A stretch of DNA of 34,751 bases from an uncultured Flaviramulus sp. Its GTDB lineage: Bacteria > Bacteroidota > Bacteroidia > Flavobacteriales > Flavobacteriaceae. Below the pieces are notes generated by a model. That model made no database searches. It was not told the origin of the DNA and worked only from the letters and a program-made list of their open reading frames with translations. Made by a program: the position numbers and the translations under genes. The DNA is taken from the NCBI GenBank assembly GCA_947487155.1, contig CANKVS010000046.1, positions 1 through 34,751 of the forward strand, given 5' to 3'. This document shows positions 32,085-34,751 of the stretch, piece after piece; position 1 is the stretch's first letter, and the number at the start of each line of letters is the position of its first letter.

Positions 32085-33647
32085 ATGAACACCGTAAAAC
32101 CCTTTATTTTAATTGTTGTTATAAGTCTGTTTTTTGGATGTAATAAAAAGCATCAGTATAATAATAACCCTCCAAGAATAGCTATTGCTGGGTTAGCTAT
32201 AGAATCAAGTACATTTTCACCAGCAAAAACTAATGTAAAAGCATTTCATACCAAAACAGGTGATTCAGTTTTTTCAATCTATCCGTTTTTTTCTGATTCT
32301 TCCTATTTTAAATCAGCAAAATGGTTTCCAACTTTAAAAGGGCATGCGCTTCCTGGTGGTATTGTAACTAGAAAAGCGTATGATTCTTTGGTGAATAAAA
32401 CACTTAATTTACTTAAAGAAAACTTGCCTTATGATGGTTTATTTTTTGATATTCATGGGGCTATGAGTGTTGAAGGAATTGATGATCCCGAAGGCGATTT
32501 TATTATTAAAATACGCGAGATAGTTGGTGCGAAAACTATAATATCTACCTGTATGGATTTACACGGCAATGTGTCATGGCGATTAGCTGAAAATACAGAT
32601 TTAATAACTTGTTACAGATTAGCACCACACGAAGATGCTATGGAATCTAAAAAACGAGCAGTTGATAATTTAATACAAAGATTAAAAAACGGAAAAGGTA
32701 AGCCTGCATACAAAGCGTGGATTCCTGTGCCTATTTTATTGCCAGGAGAAAAAACCAGTACAAGAATTGAACCCGGAAAAAGTTTATATGCACAAGTTGA
32801 ACCTGCTACAAAACAAGATGGTGTTGTAGATGCGGCAATTTGGATAGGTTATGCTTGGGCAGATGAACCTAGAAATAAAGCCGTTGTTATGGCGGTAGGC
32901 GATAACGAAGAAGAGGTTAAAACTACAGCAGAAAAGCTAGCTAAAAGTTTTTGGGATGTTAGAGATGAGTTTGAATTTGTAGCGCCAGTGGCACCATTAC
33001 AAGAAAGTTTAGATATGGCTATAAAAAGTGAAAAGCAACCTTTTATTATAAGCGATATGGGCGATAATCCAACAGCAGGAGGAGCAGGCGATGTTACTTG
33101 GACACTGAATGAAATTCTAAACCGTAAAGAATTTAAATCAGAAAACGGACCATCACTTATCTATGCTTCAATTCCAGATCCTGAATTTGTTGAAAAAGCT
33201 ATAGAAGCAGGAATAGGCAACAAAGTTGATGGGTTTGCAGGAGCTAGTGTAGATAATCGTTATGCACCTCCAGTTCATTTATCAGGAATTGTTCAGGCAA
33301 TTCATTATGGAGATAAGCACGCAAGAACAGAGGTGGTTTTAAAAATAGGAAGTGTATTGGTAATTGTAACTAAAAAACGAAAGCCATATCACTATGAAAA
33401 AGATTTTACTAATCTAGGATTAAATCCACGACTTATAGATATTGTAGTTGTAAAAATAGGCTATTTGGTGCCTCAGATTTATAATATGAGAGGAGATTGG
33501 ATAATGGCGTTAACTCCAGGAGGTGTAGATCAAGATTTAGAACGTTTAGAATATAAACGAATTGAAAGACCAATGTATCCTTTAGATAAAAATATGGAAA
33601 CCCCAGATTTAAAAGCTAAAATGGTTCCAGTGTATAATGGGGAATAA
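32085..33647 (+). CDS. M81 family (MlrC/microcystinase-like) metallopeptidase lipoprotein
   Basis: 520 aa. A lipoprotein signal ends at LFFG-C19, so the enzyme is anchored outside the cytoplasm. The M81 N-terminal domain carries the likely zinc ligands DIHG (122-125), DLHG (158-161) and H182 in APHED. The MlrC C-terminal domain follows from about 310 (ISDMGDNPTAGGAGDVTW as a split block, VDNRYAPPVH). Characterised MlrC acts on linearised microcystin fragments, but most family members have unknown substrates. A general role in degrading unusual peptides or amides is the safest reading. It stands alone, not linked to mlrA, B or D genes. Confidence 0.9.
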   Translation: MNTVKPFILIVVISLFFGCNKKHQYNNNPPRIAIAGLAIESSTFSPAKTNVKAFHTKTGDSVFSIYPFFSDSSYFKSAKWFPTLKGHALPGGIVTRKAYDSLVNKTLNLLKENLPYDGLFFDIHGAMSVEGIDDPEGDFIIKIREIVGAKTIISTCMDLHGNVSWRLAENTDLITCYRLAPHEDAMESKKRAVDNLIQRLKNGKGKPAYKAWIPVPILLPGEKTSTRIEPGKSLYAQVEPATKQDGVVDAAIWIGYAWADEPRNKAVVMAVGDNEEEVKTTAEKLAKSFWDVRDEFEFVAPVAPLQESLDMAIKSEKQPFIISDMGDNPTAGGAGDVTWTLNEILNRKEFKSENGPSLIYASIPDPEFVEKAIEAGIGNKVDGFAGASVDNRYAPPVHLSGIVQAIHYGDKHARTEVVLKIGSVLVIVTKKRKPYHYEKDFTNLGLNPRLIDIVVVKIGYLVPQIYNMRGDWIMALTPGGVDQDLERLEYKRIERPMYPLDKNMETPDLKAKMVPVYNGE

Positions 33648-34026
33648 TGGTTGGTATATATCATTAATGTCCAACAAAAGAGAATACAAATTGTTATGTT
33701 TTCTGCTTTAATTGCTTACAACTTTAAAGACAAAAAATCTTCGCTTAAAAATAATTTCGTAGATACAAAACAGCTTTACTTATCTTTATAATGGTTCATT
33801 AATGACTTGTTTTGTCAGTTAGGTTATTAAATTTTCAACAGTTGGGAGTACAAAAATATAGATTGTTTTCTGGTTTACTGATGATGTAAGAAAAATATGT
33901 GGAAAAACCACAATGAAAAAAATGAAAAAAACCTATTACTTTGTGTCTGATTAAAAACTATTAATGAAGTCACCTTTTCGTAATAAGCCCTTTTTATTTG
34001 AGAAAAATGTAACAATTTAGAAAAAT

Positions 34027-34053
34027 ACGCTACATATATATAAAGCGTTTTTT
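34027..34053 (+). terminator. Terminator-like hairpin in the gene-poor region
   Basis: ACGCT (34027-34031) pairs with AGCGT (34044-34048), followed by six T residues. No gene directly precedes it; the nearest stop is about 370 bp upstream, so it may end an untranslated RNA or a decayed gene. Confidence 0.45.
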
Positions 34054-34168
34054 ACGATTGTTAACTGATAATCTTTGATCTAACCTCAAAAGAATCTTTT
34101 ATATCTTATTTAATTGAATTCAATAAATAAATATTTATTGGAAAGCCAATTTATATGTTAAGTTTAGA

Positions 34169-34188
34169 GTATTAATGCTGATTAATAC
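34169..34188 (+). promoter_or_regulatory. Perfect 8-bp inverted repeat before the small-protein pair
   Basis: GTATTAAT (34169-34176), GCTG, ATTAATAC (34181-34188). It ends 26 bp before the ATG at 34215 and could be an operator or a leader hairpin. Confidence 0.4.
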
Positions 34189-34214
34189 AGTTTCATTTTT
34201 AAAAATTAGAAATC

Positions 34215-34472
34215 ATGGGTGGAGAAGGATCAATGATGGCTGCAAATAACTCTTTGAAAAATAACAGAAGTCTTTTGTCTAAGAGAAAGGAAAAGAGTAG
34301 TTTATCTGGTAGTTATTCTAATGTTGAATTGGCAGCTTTCCCAAAAGCTACGGCTCAAGAATTGAAAATGATAAGAGAGAAAATGAAGCAAGAGTATAAG
34401 CAAATAATGATTAAACAATTAATTGTGTTTGGAATATTATTTATAATCATTGCTATTTTAATTATAATTTAA
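34215..34472 (+). CDS. Small membrane-anchored protein of a conserved flavobacterial type
   Basis: 85 aa. The N-terminus MGGEGSMMAANNSLKNNRSLL is followed by a basic stretch, the phrase FPKATAQELKMIREKMKQE (about 42-60, helical) and a C-terminal membrane helix (LIVFGILFIIIAILIII). This makes it a tail-anchored protein with its charged part in the cytoplasm. I recognise this N-terminus as common among uncharacterised small proteins of the phylum, but no function is known. The next gene encodes a paralogue 9 bp downstream, so both arose by tandem duplication. Confidence 0.8.
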   Translation: MGGEGSMMAANNSLKNNRSLLSKRKEKSSLSGSYSNVELAAFPKATAQELKMIREKMKQEYKQIMIKQLIVFGILFIIIAILIII

Positions 34473-34481
34473 GTTTTCATT

Positions 34482-34712
34482 ATGCCTTTTGGAGAATCAT
34501 TTTTAACTACAATTAAAAGTAATAAATCTATAATGCTAGATAAGTCTAGAAGATTTAGGAAAACTCAAGGTGGTTTTGACTGGTCTAAAAATAAAAATCT
34601 AGATTTTCCAAAAGCTACGCCAGAGCAATTAAAAGAAATTAGAGAAAGAATGCAGAGAGAACAAAGACAAATTAGGGATCAAGACCAATTGTTGTGTGTT
34701 AAGCAAAAATAG
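34482..34712 (+). CDS. Soluble paralogue of the preceding small protein
   Basis: 76 aa. The segment FPKATPEQLKEIRERMQRE aligns with FPKATAQELKMIREKMKQE of the preceding protein, and the N-terminal part has a similar Ser/Asn/Lys-rich, basic layout. It lacks the C-terminal membrane helix; nothing hydrophobic is encoded before or after its stop, so it ends as a charged soluble protein. It is probably co-transcribed with its neighbour and might pair with it through the shared helix (inference). The window ends 39 bp later without a visible terminator. Confidence 0.75.
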   Translation: MPFGESFLTTIKSNKSIMLDKSRRFRKTQGGFDWSKNKNLDFPKATPEQLKEIRERMQREQRQIRDQDQLLCVKQK

Positions 34713-34751
34713 TAGTTAGTCTGAAGAGGAAGAATTCTACATTTTTGACAC

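Larger units (their letters stand above)
33648..34214. other. 567-bp gene-poor region
   Basis: No convincing gene. There are chance-like frames of 31 codons (33696-33791) and 18 codons (33964-34020, MKSPFRNKPF...). Structured elements are a hairpin TGTGG-AAAAA-CCACA (33898-33912), the terminator-like stem at 34027-34053, two adjacent perfect palindromes ATTGAATTCAAT (34113-34124) and AATAAATATTTATT (34126-34139), and the hairpin at 34169-34188 before the next gene. It could hold decayed genes or a small RNA; neither is demonstrated. Confidence 0.5.

Noticed and set aside
1..34751. tRNA, rRNA, CRISPR array, prophage or insertion sequence
   Set aside because: No cloverleaf-forming segment, rRNA-like block, regular spacer array, integrase or transposase frame was recognised on reading both strands.

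Overview
The window reads as a chromosomal segment of a member of the Flavobacteriaceae (Bacteroidetes). The support is: AT-rich DNA; no obvious Shine-Dalgarno sequences before starts; repeated TAnnTTTG (-7) promoter elements, a few with TTG about 20 bp upstream; the gliding genes gldB and gldC; the flavobacterial exosortase XrtF with its partner; an HYC_CC_PP family protein; and a PID-CTERM-like sorting tail. No tRNA, rRNA, CRISPR array, transposase or phage gene was recognised. Most of the window is core genome with small accessory islands.

Layout. 0.2-5.1 kb: a secreted hypothetical, rsgA, dtd, a DUF457-type membrane hydrolase, a DUF3857/transglutaminase-like exported protein and a MazG-like pyrophosphohydrolase. 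5.2-10 kb: aroA, queA, rlmN and a polyprenyl diphosphate synthase, with a degenerate dispersed repeat between queA and rlmN. 10.3-13.6 kb: a Cys/His-rich PID-CTERM protein faces away from an ECF sigma / anti-sigma-like / outer-membrane-barrel module whose promoter looks autoregulated and sits inside an 11-bp inverted repeat. 13.7-18.5 kb: dnaG (zinc ligands lost), an atypical response regulator (phospho-acceptor Asp replaced by Glu), nadE, gldB and gldC. 18.6-26.1 kb, minus strand: the cell-shape cluster purH - mreB - mreC - mreD - mrdA(PBP2) - rodA, with a second copy of the dispersed repeat between purH and mreB. 26.4-27.9 kb: a GAF-domain protein divergent from xrtF and its associated gene. 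28.0-32.0 kb: a putative metal (probably copper) handling locus of HYC_CC_PP protein, HMA-MauE fusion, TonB-dependent receptor and secreted HMA protein. 32.1-34.7 kb: an M81/MlrC-like lipoprotein, a 567-bp gene-poor stretch, and two tandem paralogous small proteins.

How the parts fit together. The mre/mrd/rod genes form one elongation machine: the MreB filament, the MreC/MreD membrane scaffold, PBP2 transpeptidase and RodA glycosyltransferase. gldB/gldC serve gliding motility. XrtF and the PID-CTERM protein may be enzyme and substrate of one surface-sorting system although they lie 16 kb apart; that pairing is inference. The 28-32 kb genes probably move or buffer a thiophilic metal across the outer membrane and periplasm. 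The most unusual sequence-level observations are the sigma promoter inside an inverted repeat, the two CxxCH motifs in the PID-CTERM protein, the two-copy dispersed repeat, the degenerate primase zinc site and the Asp-less response regulator.
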